This document shows positions 7,886 to 14,706 of a stretch of DNA of 34,866 nucleotides, in pieces. Position numbers and translations under genes: made by a program. The first letter of the stretch is position 1, and each line of letters opens with the position of its first letter. This DNA comes from Rubrivivax sp. (GTDB lineage Bacteria; Pseudomonadota; Gammaproteobacteria; Burkholderiales; Burkholderiaceae_C): the NCBI GenBank assembly GCA_022843905.1, contig JALHMT010000061.1:1-34866 (forward strand), in the 5' to 3' direction. The notes beneath the pieces were generated by a model. The model made no database searches, had not been told where the DNA came from, and was given only the letters and a program-made list of their open reading frames with translations.

Positions 7886-8175
7886 CCCGGCAAGGGCAGT
7901 GCGTGACGTGCGTGCGTTGGGCGCGGCAGGGTGGCTCGATCCTGCCGGCGGTCGAAGGATGCGCCTGGCTCGCAGATCACGACGCCCGGCCACTTTCCGG
8001 TGCGTTGCGGATGCTGTTGCCGGTGCTCGCACAGATCTCAGCCCGGGATGGTTGTTGCCCCGGACACCTGGAGGCCAATGTGGCTGACATGCCGGACGCG
8101 TATCTCGCCGCGGATCTGCCGAGGGAGGCGTCTGCCGGGCCGGGCTTGATGGCGCAGCACGCGATGCGATCCTGA
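7882..8175 (+). CDS. Unrecognised cysteine-containing protein, 97 residues
   Basis: The start overlaps the preceding stop (ATGA), which supports the gene. The N-terminal half has CVTCVRW followed by a third cysteine in VEGCAWL and a fourth in DGCCPGHL. This CxxC plus later Cys/His arrangement may be a small metal site. The rest is alanine-rich without further motifs. No family is recognised. It may be the partner of the preceding protein. Confidence 0.5.
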   Translation: MTRQGQCVTCVRWARQGGSILPAVEGCAWLADHDARPLSGALRMLLPVLAQISARDGCCPGHLEANVADMPDAYLAADLPREASAGPGLMAQHAMRS

Positions 8176-8195
8176 CCACAGGCAAGGAGAGCGCG

Positions 8196-8243
8196 ATGTT
8201 GAACGCAAGAATCCCCGAGACGAACGCAGGTGCGCCATGGTGA
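8196..8243 (+). CDS. Possible 15-codon leader peptide coupled to the next gene
   Basis: CAAGGAGAGCGCG is followed by ATG 8196 and a 15-residue frame (MLNARIPETNAGAPW) that stops at 8241-8243, overlapping the next start at 8237. The ribosome site here is much better than the one before 8237. Ribosomes may load here and reinitiate at the 75-residue gene. No run of a single amino acid suggests classic attenuation. Confidence 0.35.
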   Translation: MLNARIPETNAGAPW

Positions 8244-8464
8244 CCAAGTCGCTGCGGCCAGTGACGCGCGAAACCAGCGCGGTGGTGCGAGACAAGGGCC
8301 CGCGCGCGGTCATCGTGACCGTGGTTGGCGGAGTGATCGAACTACGGGCCAAGGGGCTCCGAAGTACCGAGACGCTTGATGTGGCATGGTGCTACACGGC
8401 TGCGGTGCGGCAGCGACTGCAGTTGCAGCGGGTGGAACGCGCCAAGAGTCGCCGGCGGAAATAG
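8237..8464 (+). CDS. Small basic unrecognised protein, 75 residues
   Basis: A basic protein with a beta-rich centre (AVIVTVVGGVIELRAKGLRSTETLDVAWCYTAAV) and a strongly basic C-terminus (RVERAKSRRRK). The make-up would fit a small nucleic-acid-binding protein, but no family is recognised. Its own ribosome site is weak and a short upstream frame overlaps its start. The following thermonuclease gene begins 10 bases downstream. Confidence 0.55.
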   Translation: MVTKSLRPVTRETSAVVRDKGPRAVIVTVVGGVIELRAKGLRSTETLDVAWCYTAAVRQRLQLQRVERAKSRRRK

Positions 8465-8474
8465 GGGTGCAGCG

Positions 8475-9038
8475 GTGAAGGTGTGGGCAAAGGAGTCGGT
8501 GAGGAGAGCGGTGGCCGTGGTGCTTGCCTGTGCGGCGCTGCAGGCGACGGCCCGGGCGCAAGGGCCTGGCGATGCCGCGGCCGATGCCGAAGCCCGGTCC
8601 GCCCGACTGGGCCATGCGGCCGACGTCGTGATCACCGCAGTGTCGGACGGCGACACCGCAACGGCGGTCGTCGAAGGCCGGTCACTTCGGTTGCGACTGG
8701 CGAGGATCGACGCGCCCGAGCATCGGCAGGCATGGGGGCTGCGTGCCGAGCAGTCGCTTCGTCAGCTCGTCTGGAAAAAGCAGGTCCACATCGAGTGGCG
8801 CGAGGTCGACCGCAATGGACGGCCCATCGTCACGATGACGGTGGACGGTCTGGACGTCAGTGAGGAACAGGTTAGGCGCGGCATGGCCTGGGTCTATCGG
8901 GCGTACAGCAAGGACCCGCAGCTGCTCCGCCTAGAGGCCGATGCGCGTGAGGCCCGCCTCGGGCTATGGGCCGACGCCACACCGGTGCCGCCCTGGGAGT
9001 GGCGCCGGATGAAGCGGGACGGCGAAGCGGTGCAGTGA
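8475..9038 (+). CDS. Secreted or periplasmic thermonuclease (SNase-like) family protein
   Basis: The protein is 187 residues from GTG 8475. This start gives a good signal peptide: basic VRR, hydrophobic AVAVVLACAALQA, cleavage after ATARA near residue 28. The SNase fold follows from about 50. By alignment with staphylococcal nuclease the catalytic residues are present: calcium-ligand region VSDGDT (D58, D60), R74 and D79/E82 in RLARIDAPE, and the second arginine R116 in DRNGR. A conserved VRRGMAWVY helix and EARLGLW complete the domain. It likely cleaves DNA or RNA in the periplasm or outside the cell. Such nucleases are common on conjugative elements, where they may affect entering DNA or limit biofilm DNA; which of these applies is unknown. 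Confidence 0.9.
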   Translation: MKVWAKESVRRAVAVVLACAALQATARAQGPGDAAADAEARSARLGHAADVVITAVSDGDTATAVVEGRSLRLRLARIDAPEHRQAWGLRAEQSLRQLVWKKQVHIEWREVDRNGRPIVTMTVDGLDVSEEQVRRGMAWVYRAYSKDPQLLRLEADAREARLGLWADATPVPPWEWRRMKRDGEAVQ

Positions 9039-9054
9039 GGTGCAGCGAGAAGCG

Positions 9055-9279
9055 ATGAGCCAGCAGCTGGATCATTGGCCACGGCGGCGGCGCACACAGA
9101 CGGCCTACGCCATGCAGCGTAAGCGCTACTCAAGACAGGCGCTCCAGCTCATGGGCTTTCGGTTCGACAGCCAGCTCCGGTTCGTCAAGCTGGGCGCCTG
9201 CCGGACGCTGCTGGCCGAGGCGAGCAGCGCGGATGGCATCGTTTGGAGGGTGCGGCCCTTCGTCCGCAACTGGCGTTGA
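9055..9279 (+). CDS. Small basic unrecognised protein, 74 residues
   Basis: From ATG 9055 (GAGAAG upstream) the product is very basic: WPRRRRTQTAYAMQRKRYSRQALQLMGFRF, then a short beta-like segment to VRPFVRNWR. No domain is recognised. It ends the rightward gene run; a probable bidirectional terminator follows 20 bases later. Confidence 0.5.
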   Translation: MSQQLDHWPRRRRTQTAYAMQRKRYSRQALQLMGFRFDSQLRFVKLGACRTLLAEASSADGIVWRVRPFVRNWR

Positions 9280-9298
9280 GGGGTCTGCAGAAACGACG

Positions 9299-9331
9299 AT
9301 GCCCTGCAGATCGGGTGATCGTGCAGGGCAT
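9299..9331. terminator. Probable bidirectional terminator between convergent genes
   Basis: ATGCCCTGCA (9299-9308) and TGCAGGGCAT (9322-9331) form a perfect 10-bp stem, and the 13-base loop contains a GATC/GATC pair that could extend it. It lies between the ends of a plus-strand gene (9279) and a minus-strand gene (9356), as expected of a shared terminator. There is no long T-tract on either side. A 12-bp palindrome CGCCGTACGGCG (9341-9352) lies directly beside it. Confidence 0.55.
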
Positions 9332-9355
9332 GTCGGGGTGCGCCGTACGGCGGCG

Positions 9356-9544
9356 TCACCGGTGAGGGAACAGGCGGTGCGGCCTCGGGTCGAGGTGGAC
9401 GGCCCGCTCATGCAGGCGGCTGCGATACGCGAGGACCAGGGCAGCAGTTCCCCACAGGTCGAGGACCACCCACGCGAGCGCGTAGGTGGCCAGGACGGGG
9501 TCATTGTTGAGCGTGCTTGCCAACGATGCCAGGAGGTCTTGCAT
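9356..9544 (-). CDS. Small membrane-anchored protein, 62 residues
   Basis: The start at 9544 has GAGGAG about 8 bases upstream on the minus strand. The product has one clear hydrophobic segment (VLATYALAWVVLDLWGTAALVLAY), then an Arg/His-rich tail, so it is probably a single-pass inner-membrane protein. Its start lies inside the end of the gene upstream on the same strand (44-base overlap), which points to one operon. No family is recognised. Confidence 0.5.
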   Translation of the reverse strand: MQDLLASLASTLNNDPVLATYALAWVVLDLWGTAALVLAYRSRLHERAVHLDPRPHRLFPHR

Positions 9545-9818
9545 GTCCCTGCTCCTCAGGCTCTTGCGAGCCCTGTTCCTCCTCAAGGCTGAGGAGGATG
9601 ACGGCCAGGGTCTGGGCGACCAACCAGCCGACGATGACAACGGCCAGGTAGGCCGCCGATTCCTTGGCAAAGCCAAGGTACGCATTGGCTGCAGCGAGCA
9701 GCCACGACGCCTTCTTCAACGCGTCGGCCGCGGACTTGCGTGCCTCCTTGTTGAAGAACAAGGTCAGGCGGCGACGCTGCTCGCCCTTGGGCGGATGTTT
9801 CGTCGTGCGAGTTGCCAT
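9501..9818 (-). CDS. Small membrane protein with basic N-terminus, 105 residues
   Basis: The start at 9818 has AAGGAAA before it. The first 35 residues are basic (TRTTKHPPKGEQRRR). Next comes an amphipathic region (KSAADALKKASWLLAAANAYLG), then one strong membrane segment (AAYLAVVIVGWLVAQTLAVILLSL) and an acidic, Glu/Gln-rich tail. The frame is open much further upstream but without comparable signals. I do not recognise a family. It is coupled to the following 62-residue membrane protein. Confidence 0.55.
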   Translation of the reverse strand: MATRTTKHPPKGEQRRRLTLFFNKEARKSAADALKKASWLLAAANAYLGFAKESAAYLAVVIVGWLVAQTLAVILLSLEEEQGSQEPEEQGHARPPGIVGKHAQQ

Positions 9819-9857
9819 GTGACGTTTCCTTTCTTGATGTGTGAGAAAGGCGCCGCC

Positions 9858-9889
9858 ACCCGACCGGGGGTAGGACGCCCCGCTCGGGT
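9858..9889 (-). promoter_or_regulatory. Leader hairpin upstream of the 105-residue membrane protein
   Basis: ACCCGA (9858-9863) pairs with TCGGGT (9884-9889), and inside it GGGG (9867-9870) faces CCCC (9878-9881), giving a strong interrupted stem 40 to 71 bases before the start at 9818. A second hairpin CAGGTG/CACCTG (9901-9918) and a TGGACG-AGA-CGTCCA repeat (9971-9985) lie further upstream. The stretch 9819-10056 shows no gene. Confidence 0.45.
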
Positions 9890-10056
9890 TGATGAAGTCG
9901 CAGGTGTGTTGGCACCTGCTTGATGCACGACCTGGGGAGGTCGTATCCGTGCCGGTCGCACGGAGTTCGGTGGACGAGACGTCCATCTCGCCACGACGCT
10001 GGGGCCCCTCGTCGTCGCCCGGTGCACGAAGCCTAGAACCGCCCGCAGATGGGCGA

Positions 10057-10323
10057 TCAGGCCGCGTCCAGCAGGGACTGCGCCGGGAGGGCGAGCCAGG
10101 GTGCAAGGTAGGTTTGCGTCTGGCTCGAGTCGATGGCATGCACACGCTGGCTGCTGGCCAGGTGCTCAAGCTTGAGCAGGAGCGCGGCCGCGTACTCGGC
10201 CGTGTCGGCCGTGCAGTCCGCGAGGCTGTTGCGCACGAGCTGGATGTAGTGGTCGACCATCTGCGCAGGCGCGCGGGTGGCGTCGAGTTCAATGGTCTGT
10301 AGGGCTTCGACGTTCATCGTCAT
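10057..10323 (-). CDS. Unrecognised protein, 88 residues
   Basis: Start 10323 is chosen because TAAGGA lies six bases before it on the minus strand; a second in-frame ATG is two codons later. The product is helical and acidic (DHYIQLVRNSLADCTADTAEYAAALLLKLEHLA), soluble and without a signal. It is divergent from the next plus-strand gene across an 89-base gap that must hold both promoters. No family is recognised. Confidence 0.55.
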   Translation of the reverse strand: MTMNVEALQTIELDATRAPAQMVDHYIQLVRNSLADCTADTAEYAAALLLKLEHLASSQRVHAIDSSQTQTYLAPWLALPAQSLLDAA

Positions 10324-10412
10324 GGACAGTCCTTAGGGATGTGCCTTCGCGAGAGCCTTGACGGCGGCACTTCGCGTGCTAGACACGGAGGCTGGTTCGC
10401 GAGAGGACGAAG

Positions 10413-10628
10413 ATGCTGAGGTTGGGCAATGCGATCAGGCTGACCCGCAAGGAAGCCGAACGGCTCGAACGCATCACCGGTTTCCCGGTGGATGGCGTTC
10501 GAACGCTCGACGGCCTGGCGCTGTACGTCGCGCAGTGCAAGGCCTACTACGCAGAGGACTCGAAGGAGTTCGAGATCCTGGCGTGGCTCATCGACAGCGA
10601 GGTGTCACGCTGCCTGGCCGCCGCGTGA
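10413..10628 (+). CDS. Unrecognised small protein, 71 residues
   Basis: ATG 10413 is preceded by GAGAGGAC. The product starts with a basic amphipathic segment (LRLGNAIRLTRKEAERLERITG) and ends in a helical part (VAQCKAYYAEDSKEFEILAWLIDSEVSRCLAAA). The pattern could be a small helix-rich DNA- or protein-binding unit, but no family is recognised. Its end overlaps the end of the convergent minus-strand gene by 24 bases. Confidence 0.55.
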   Translation: MLRLGNAIRLTRKEAERLERITGFPVDGVRTLDGLALYVAQCKAYYAEDSKEFEILAWLIDSEVSRCLAAA

Positions 10629-11159
10629 GGCGGGAGCCTCGGCGGCTTCTGTAGCTTCGGGCGTCGTGGGCGGGGCGCTCGACGAAGCTGTGAATCCGGT
10701 GATCGCCTGGGCGACCTCCGGGTGCTTGACGAGCACGTCCACACGAGCCTTGGCCCGCGATACGCTCCCCTTTGGCCTGTCGGCCTTCGGGGAGAGAGCA
10801 GGCTTGCCGGTGAAGACCCTGGGTATGGCAACGACGATGGACGTCGCCAGCTGCAGGGTGCGGATGGGCGCGGTTACGAAGATCGCGCGGAACGCGGCCA
10901 CGGTGCGCTCGCTCTGCTCGTCAGCGAGGGCCTTGGCGTGCAAGGTCTCGCAGGCGATCAGGTAGAGCGCCTCGTGGCGGTTCTTGGCTTCAGGGTTGCT
11001 GTTGAGGTACTTGACCACCTCCGCGGCGCCAGGAGGTTGGCGCACGGCGCGGTACAAGTGCACCCAGGCCATCTCCTCGGCCAGCTCATGACGGTCCGGT
11101 GGGACCGTGCCGGGGAGCTGGCCGTGGATGGGGCCGATGCTGGGCAGTTGCTGATGCAT
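10605..11159 (-). CDS. Unrecognised protein, 184 residues
   Basis: Start 11159 has CGGAG seven bases upstream. The N-terminal half is helical (ELAEEMAWVHLYRAVRQ, then EVVKYLNSNPEAKNRHEALYLIACETLHAKAL), the middle has a hydrophobic stretch (TLQLATSIVVAIPRVF), and the tail is Ala/Pro/Thr-rich and probably disordered. No catalytic motif and no recognised family. A strong hairpin lies 42 bases upstream of the start. Confidence 0.55.
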   Translation of the reverse strand: MHQQLPSIGPIHGQLPGTVPPDRHELAEEMAWVHLYRAVRQPPGAAEVVKYLNSNPEAKNRHEALYLIACETLHAKALADEQSERTVAAFRAIFVTAPIRTLQLATSIVVAIPRVFTGKPALSPKADRPKGSVSRAKARVDVLVKHPEVAQAITGFTASSSAPPTTPEATEAAEAPASRGGQAA

Positions 11160-11195
11160 GGTTCGCTCCGGTGGATGTCCACGGAGACGAGCCGG

Positions 11196-11223
11196 CCCCA
11201 GGGGACGAAGCGTCCCCGTGGGG
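11196..11223. promoter_or_regulatory. Strong hairpin between divergent genes
   Basis: GGGGACG (11201-11207), loop AAG, CGTCCCC (11211-11217) is a perfect 7-bp stem, and flanking CCCC (11196-11199) and GGGG (11220-11223) extend it. It lies upstream of the minus-strand start at 11159 and 47 bases before a possible plus-strand start at 11270. No T-tract follows in either direction. Similar GGACG-N3-CGTCC units occur at 9972-9984 and 11819-11837. Confidence 0.5.
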
Positions 11224-11269
11224 TAGCATGAACGGGCCGGCAAGCCGGTGTTCACAGGAAGCCATCACG

Positions 11270-11506
11270 ATGGATCGTTCAGGCCAGACTCTTGAAGTCA
11301 TCGATGGCGGGCGCGAGACGCTCGAGCGGGCCTACATGTGGGCGATCCTGTTCGATCGTCCCGACAAGCAGGCCCTCGCGAGGCGCCTCGAACCTTCCGC
11401 TAACGACGTGCTTTGCGCCGTTGCTCCAGATGAAGACGGGACACGAGTTCCTCGTCGATCAGGCGCACGACCCGCAGGACATCGCTGCGAACAGGGCCGC
11501 GAGTGA
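11270..11506 (+). CDS. Doubtful small protein, 78 residues
   Basis: ATG 11270 follows ACAGGAAG at about 8 bases. Codons look real up to about residue 48 (MDRSGQTLEVIDGG, then ERAYMWAILFDRPDKQALARRLEPSANDVLC), but after that the third positions lose their G/C bias while the opposite strand carries a better gene. Either it is a true gene truncated by rearrangement, so that its C-terminus is read-through, or it is spurious. No family is recognised. Confidence 0.35.
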   Translation: MDRSGQTLEVIDGGRETLERAYMWAILFDRPDKQALARRLEPSANDVLCAVAPDEDGTRVPRRSGARPAGHRCEQGRE

Positions 11507-11615
11507 TGCGCAGCCGCTCCAGGCTCTGAAGGAGTTCATCCTTCTTTGCCTGAAGCTCTTCAGCGCTGCCCTCGTCGACGAGACGCAGCAGGCTGAGCCA
11601 CAGGTGCTTGTCCAT
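11400..11615 (-). CDS. Small charged helical protein, 71 residues
   Basis: Start 11615 has GAGGAG about four bases upstream. The product is almost entirely helical and charged (LVDEGSAEELQAKKDELLQSL, then DVLRVVRLIDEELVSRL) and ends in a basic tail (EQRRKARR). This looks like a coiled-coil or small adaptor. It starts seven bases after the stop of the upstream minus-strand gene and is likely cotranscribed with it. No family is recognised. Confidence 0.55.
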   Translation of the reverse strand: MDKHLWLSLLRLVDEGSAEELQAKKDELLQSLERLRITRGPVRSDVLRVVRLIDEELVSRLHLEQRRKARR

Positions 11616-11622
11616 CTGCTCC

Positions 11623-11790
11623 TCACGCAGCCAGAGGCAGCGGTCGGGGCAGCGGGACGACCACGTCGACCGACGGGCGGACAAACGCGGTGCACAGGGC
11701 CGGAGGCTTCTTGGCCTTCACAACGGGGTGTTGCGGCAGGCCACTACCGCCACAGAGGCGGCACACGGTATGAGCCGTGGACTTCGACAT
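11623..11790 (-). CDS. Small protein with a DnaJ-type CxxCxGxG zinc knuckle, 55 residues
   Basis: Start 11790 has an excellent AAGGAG eight bases upstream. Residues 10-17 (CRLCGGSG) match one CxxCxGxG repeat of the DnaJ zinc-finger type, and a third cysteine lies in ALCTAF. The remainder is Pro/Val-rich. One repeat alone would need another ligand or dimerisation to hold zinc. It is followed at once by the 71-residue gene. Its leader has three possible hairpins, described separately. Confidence 0.55.
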   Translation of the reverse strand: MSKSTAHTVCRLCGGSGLPQHPVVKAKKPPALCTAFVRPSVDVVVPLPRPLPLAA

Positions 11791-11801
11791 GGTCGTTCTC
11801 C

Positions 11802-11859
11802 TTTGCACAAATGCAAAAGGGGAACGACACGTCCCCCGGATGGAGAAGCAACGTTCCCC
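11802..11859 (-). promoter_or_regulatory. Attenuator-like leader with alternative hairpins
   Basis: Read on the minus strand, the order is: GGGGAACG (11859-11852), then GGGGGACG-TGT-CGTTCCCC (11837-11819) followed by TTTT, then TTTGCA-TTTG-TGCAAA (11817-11802), which overlaps the first bases of the ribosome site of the gene starting at 11790. The second unit looks like an intrinsic terminator. The first segment can pair perfectly with CGTTCCCC and so would compete with it. The pairings are seen; regulation is inferred. Confidence 0.45.
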
Positions 11860-11937
11860 ATTCGGGTTGAAGGCGACGCGATCGCGCGCCCGTGGACAGG
11901 CGAACAGACCCATGCCGAAGCGATGGGTCTTTCGCAC

Positions 11938-12577
11938 ACTTCAGGACTTGCGTCCCAGTGATTCGGGCCAGGCACACGGGTGTGCCCAGCCGAGGTCATC
12001 CAGCAGGCCGGATGACGGGAGGACCTCGCGGCGCCACGCGAAGCGATGAAGACGCACGAAGGCAAGGAGCCTGCGCGGCTGGCGCAGCCGACGTCGTGGC
12101 CGATGTGTCATGTGCACATCGACAAGGAGGCGCGCCGACAGGGTTCGACGCCAACCAGCACGGACTGGTTCGGCCGCTTGCGCGTACCGGGATTCGCCGC
12201 TTGCACGGCATGGCCGTCCGAAGACGGTCGATTGAAGTGCGGGTCACGACCGCTAACGCCAGGGTGCAGGGCACCTTGGGCTTCAAGTCCAGCCGTTGAC
12301 GGCTCTCGTTGAAGGCTGTACCAGCGACGATCGCCAGCAGGAAGCCCTGCAAGTTTGCCACTCGGTAGCGGCCCTGGGTAGGGGTCGCGCGAGGCCTTGA
12401 AGCCGGCGCAGGTTCATGTGTCCGGCTTGTGCCTGATGACACGGGCTGGAGCGCTCCGGCGGTGCATCGGCAGCTGCCGATGAGGCCCTCAGACAGCGTC
12501 TACGGGCTCGTGCGTCCGGCAAGGGGGCGTGGGGCTGTGCCCCTTGAACACAAGGAGGTGCCTCATAGCCTGAGTGC
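11938..12577. other. 640-base stretch without a confident gene
   Basis: Reading frames exist on both strands, but none has both a good start site and consistent codon bias. The best is a plus-strand frame from ATG 12046 to 12312 (88 residues), whose first 60 codons are G/C-rich at position three and whose end is not; I recognise nothing in it. On the minus strand the frame across 12250-12400 has a hydrophobic piece (VANLQGFLLAIVAGTAFNES) that may be a gene remnant. The stretch also holds a perfect 18-bp palindrome (12465-12482) and a GGGGC-TGT-GCCCC hairpin (12531-12543). Confidence 0.4.
12465..12482. promoter_or_regulatory. Perfect 18-bp palindrome upstream of the modification-like module
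   Basis: CATCGGCAGCTGCCGATG reads the same on both strands with no spacer. It lies 96 bases before the GTG of the first PP-loop gene and could be an operator for a dimeric repressor. No matching regulator gene is adjacent. Confidence 0.4.
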
Positions 12578-13780
12578 GTGAACATCATCAGGATCCACTG
12601 CAAAGACGAAGCCTTCGCGGCGAGCCTGCCGGACCTGTTCGGCTTGAGGGCGGATGTCGAACGGTTCTCCATCGAGGTGCCTTCCGAGGTCGCGAGTGTC
12701 CTGGGTGCGGGGGCACCGGTGTTCGTGGGCGTGAGCGGAGGGCGCGACTCTCAGGCGCTGGCCTATCGGGTGTGTGCGCACCTCGACGACATCGGACACC
12801 AGGGCCGGCGCTTCCTCGTTCATGCCCACTTGGGGCGCGTGGAGTGGCTGGACAGCCTGCCTGTCTGCGAGCGGCTGGCGCAGCGCCTTGGTGTGGAACT
12901 CGTCGTCGTACGCCGCAACGCCGGCGACATGATGGATCGATGGCTGTCGCGCTGGGCCGGTAACGTCGCGCGCTACGCGAACCTCGAGTGTGTGAAGCTA
13001 ATCCTGCCGTGGAGCACCGCCGCACAGCGCTTCTGCACGTCCGAGCTCAAGTGCCAGGTCATCGCCCGGGAAATGCGCCGGCGCTTTCCAGAGGGTGATG
13101 TCGTGTCCGCCGTGGGCATCCGGCGCGAAGAGAGCGCCAAGAGGGCGCGCATGCCGGCCTGGAAGCGGGACGAGCGCACGACACGCAAGCGCGGCGTAGG
13201 CCACACCTGGAACCCCATCCTTGGCTGGCGGCGCGGCGACGTCAACGACTACGTGCGCATCCGGGGCGACGAGCTCCATGAGGCCTACCGGCTCTACGGC
13301 AGCACGAGAGTGTCGTGCGCGTTCTGCGTGCTCGGATCGGAACATGACCTTCGTGCGTCGAGCAACTGCGTCGAGAACCACGCGATCTATCGCGAGATGG
13401 TGGCGCTGGAGGCAACGAGCACGTTCTCGTTTCAGAGCCACCGCTGGCTCGGTGACGTGGCGCCCGACCTGCTCGACGCGGGCCTCCGCGCCCGGCTTCA
13501 GGAGGCCAAGGAGCGTGCCCGGCTGCGGATGAGCGCCGAGGCCAGGCTGCCGGAGCACCTGCTATTCGTGAAGGGTTGGCCCACGGTCCTGCCCACGCCA
13601 GTCGAAGCGGCACTGATCGCAGAGGTCCGCCGCGATGTCGCGCAGGCCGTCGGCCTGCAGGTGCAGCACACCAACCGAGACGCGGTGCTGGTGCGCTACC
13701 GCGAACTGATGACGGTGGCCAAGGCGAAGGCAACGGCCGACACCTTGCCGCTGCACACCGAAGAAGGAATGCAAACATGA
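12578..13780 (+). CDS. CysH/PAPS-reductase-like PP-loop protein
   Basis: This 400-residue protein has the PP-loop signature SGGRDS at 53-58, in which Arg replaces the usual Lys. It also has the CysH-type RFCTSELK at 151-158 with C153, GIRREES at 180-186, NPILGW at 212-217 followed by a DVNDYV helix, and SCAFC at 246-250. PP-loop proteins of this type adenylate a substrate or transfer sulfur, and the cysteines may hold a metal or iron-sulfur cluster. A helical 130-residue C-terminal part is unassigned. An in-frame stop at 12566-12568 forces the start to GTG 12578 or later, although a strong AAGGAGGTG lies 19 bases upstream, further than usual. Its stop overlaps the next start in ATGA. It is unlikely to be an assimilatory reductase, since no cys genes are near. 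Confidence 0.8.
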   Translation: MNIIRIHCKDEAFAASLPDLFGLRADVERFSIEVPSEVASVLGAGAPVFVGVSGGRDSQALAYRVCAHLDDIGHQGRRFLVHAHLGRVEWLDSLPVCERLAQRLGVELVVVRRNAGDMMDRWLSRWAGNVARYANLECVKLILPWSTAAQRFCTSELKCQVIAREMRRRFPEGDVVSAVGIRREESAKRARMPAWKRDERTTRKRGVGHTWNPILGWRRGDVNDYVRIRGDELHEAYRLYGSTRVSCAFCVLGSEHDLRASSNCVENHAIYREMVALEATSTFSFQSHRWLGDVAPDLLDAGLRARLQEAKERARLRMSAEARLPEHLLFVKGWPTVLPTPVEAALIAEVRRDVAQAVGLQVQHTNRDAVLVRYRELMTVAKAKATADTLPLHTEEGMQT

Positions 13781-14637
13781 ACTCGACCACGATGGCGCCG
13801 AAGGCCGGTGCCGTTCCCGAACTGCTGGTGGACATCGCCTCGATCTCGTCGCGCCTGTTCTGGCTGGTGCGCAATTCGATGTCGGGCGCCGCGGCGGGCC
13901 TGCAGTTGCCGACGAAGGTCTTCGTCCGGTTCAGCGACGTCGTGGCCGTACGCAACGCCATCGACGACACCCCGCCTCTGTTGGACCACCCTCAGGGCCT
14001 GTGCCGGCTGCGGGACGACGTGATCGTCGACGGTGTGGGGCCGGGTCGTGTCAATTGGATCCATCCGAGCGGCGATGTGCGCGTCGAGCTCGCGCGGCAT
14101 CCGGGCAGCGCGGAGTTCTACCCCGCCGCAGCGATCAGGCAGGCGGTCGCGCCCAGGCCGCGCTTCGAGCACGAGGTGGTACCCATCGGCCTTCGTGAGG
14201 CGAACCTGGTGGTGGAGCGGCTGCACCGCAGGCTGGGCAAGGTCCAGGGACACAAGTTCGCCGTCGGTCTGCGTCGTGTCGCGGATCAGGAGTTGACTGG
14301 CGTGGCGGTATGCGCGCGGCCGGTGGCACGGCACCTGGACGATGGCCTCACGGCCGAGGTTCGCCGGGTGGCCGTCGACCCATCGGTGAGCAACGGCTGC
14401 ACCAAGTTGCTCGGGGCCATCGCGAAGGCTGCCTCCGCGATGGGGTATCGGCGCCTCGTGACCTACACGGCAGAAGACGAGAGCGGCGCCAGCCTCTATG
14501 CCGCCGGCTGGGACCCCATCGGGCGCAGCGCCGGCGGGCACTGGGGATCGTCCAGGCGGCCGCGCCGTCCAGGCCCCCAGGAGGGGCGAAAGGTTGTGTG
14601 GGTGAAGGTGCTGCGCGGCGAGGGACGCGAACGCTGA
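13777..14637 (+). CDS. XF1762-family protein with C-terminal GNAT-like domain
   Basis: The product has 286 residues. The C-terminal 150 residues match the XF1762 family of mobile elements: a basic-aromatic recognition stretch, EVRRVAVDPS, then helix GCTKLLGAIAKAASAMGYRRLVTY, and the typical SGASLYAAGWDPIGRSAGGHWG end from about residue 233. This is a GNAT acetyltransferase-like fold. The N-terminal 120 residues (from ELLVDIASISSRLFWLVRNS) form an additional domain I cannot name. The start overlaps the stop of the PP-loop gene by four bases, so the two are coupled, and a DndC-like gene follows after 69 bases. Activity and substrate are unknown; the neighbours suggest action on nucleic acid or a modified base. 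Confidence 0.72.
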   Translation: MNSTTMAPKAGAVPELLVDIASISSRLFWLVRNSMSGAAAGLQLPTKVFVRFSDVVAVRNAIDDTPPLLDHPQGLCRLRDDVIVDGVGPGRVNWIHPSGDVRVELARHPGSAEFYPAAAIRQAVAPRPRFEHEVVPIGLREANLVVERLHRRLGKVQGHKFAVGLRRVADQELTGVAVCARPVARHLDDGLTAEVRRVAVDPSVSNGCTKLLGAIAKAASAMGYRRLVTYTAEDESGASLYAAGWDPIGRSAGGHWGSSRRPRRPGPQEGRKVVWVKVLRGEGRER

Positions 14638-14706
14638 ACGTTGCTCGATTCCGTGGGCTTGAAGGGGCGGACGTGCGCGGGATCCTGATGTTCTCCAGGA
14701 GCGCGC

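Noticed and set aside
5612..8185. Very long open frame on the minus strand (857 codons), and a similar one at 4362-5615.
   Set aside because: They lie opposite well-supported genes (helicase, ThiF). High GC with strong third-position bias creates such antisense frames. The protein composition (Arg/His/Pro-rich) has no recognisable domain.
11996..12442. A 148-codon minus-strand frame with a hydrophobic piece.
   Set aside because: It has no ribosome site, mixed codon bias and no recognisable family; at best it is a gene remnant.
12578..13780. Assimilatory PAPS reductase (cysH) function.
   Set aside because: The protein is much longer than CysH, has an altered PP-loop (SGGRDS), sits in an accessory cluster and lacks cys neighbours.
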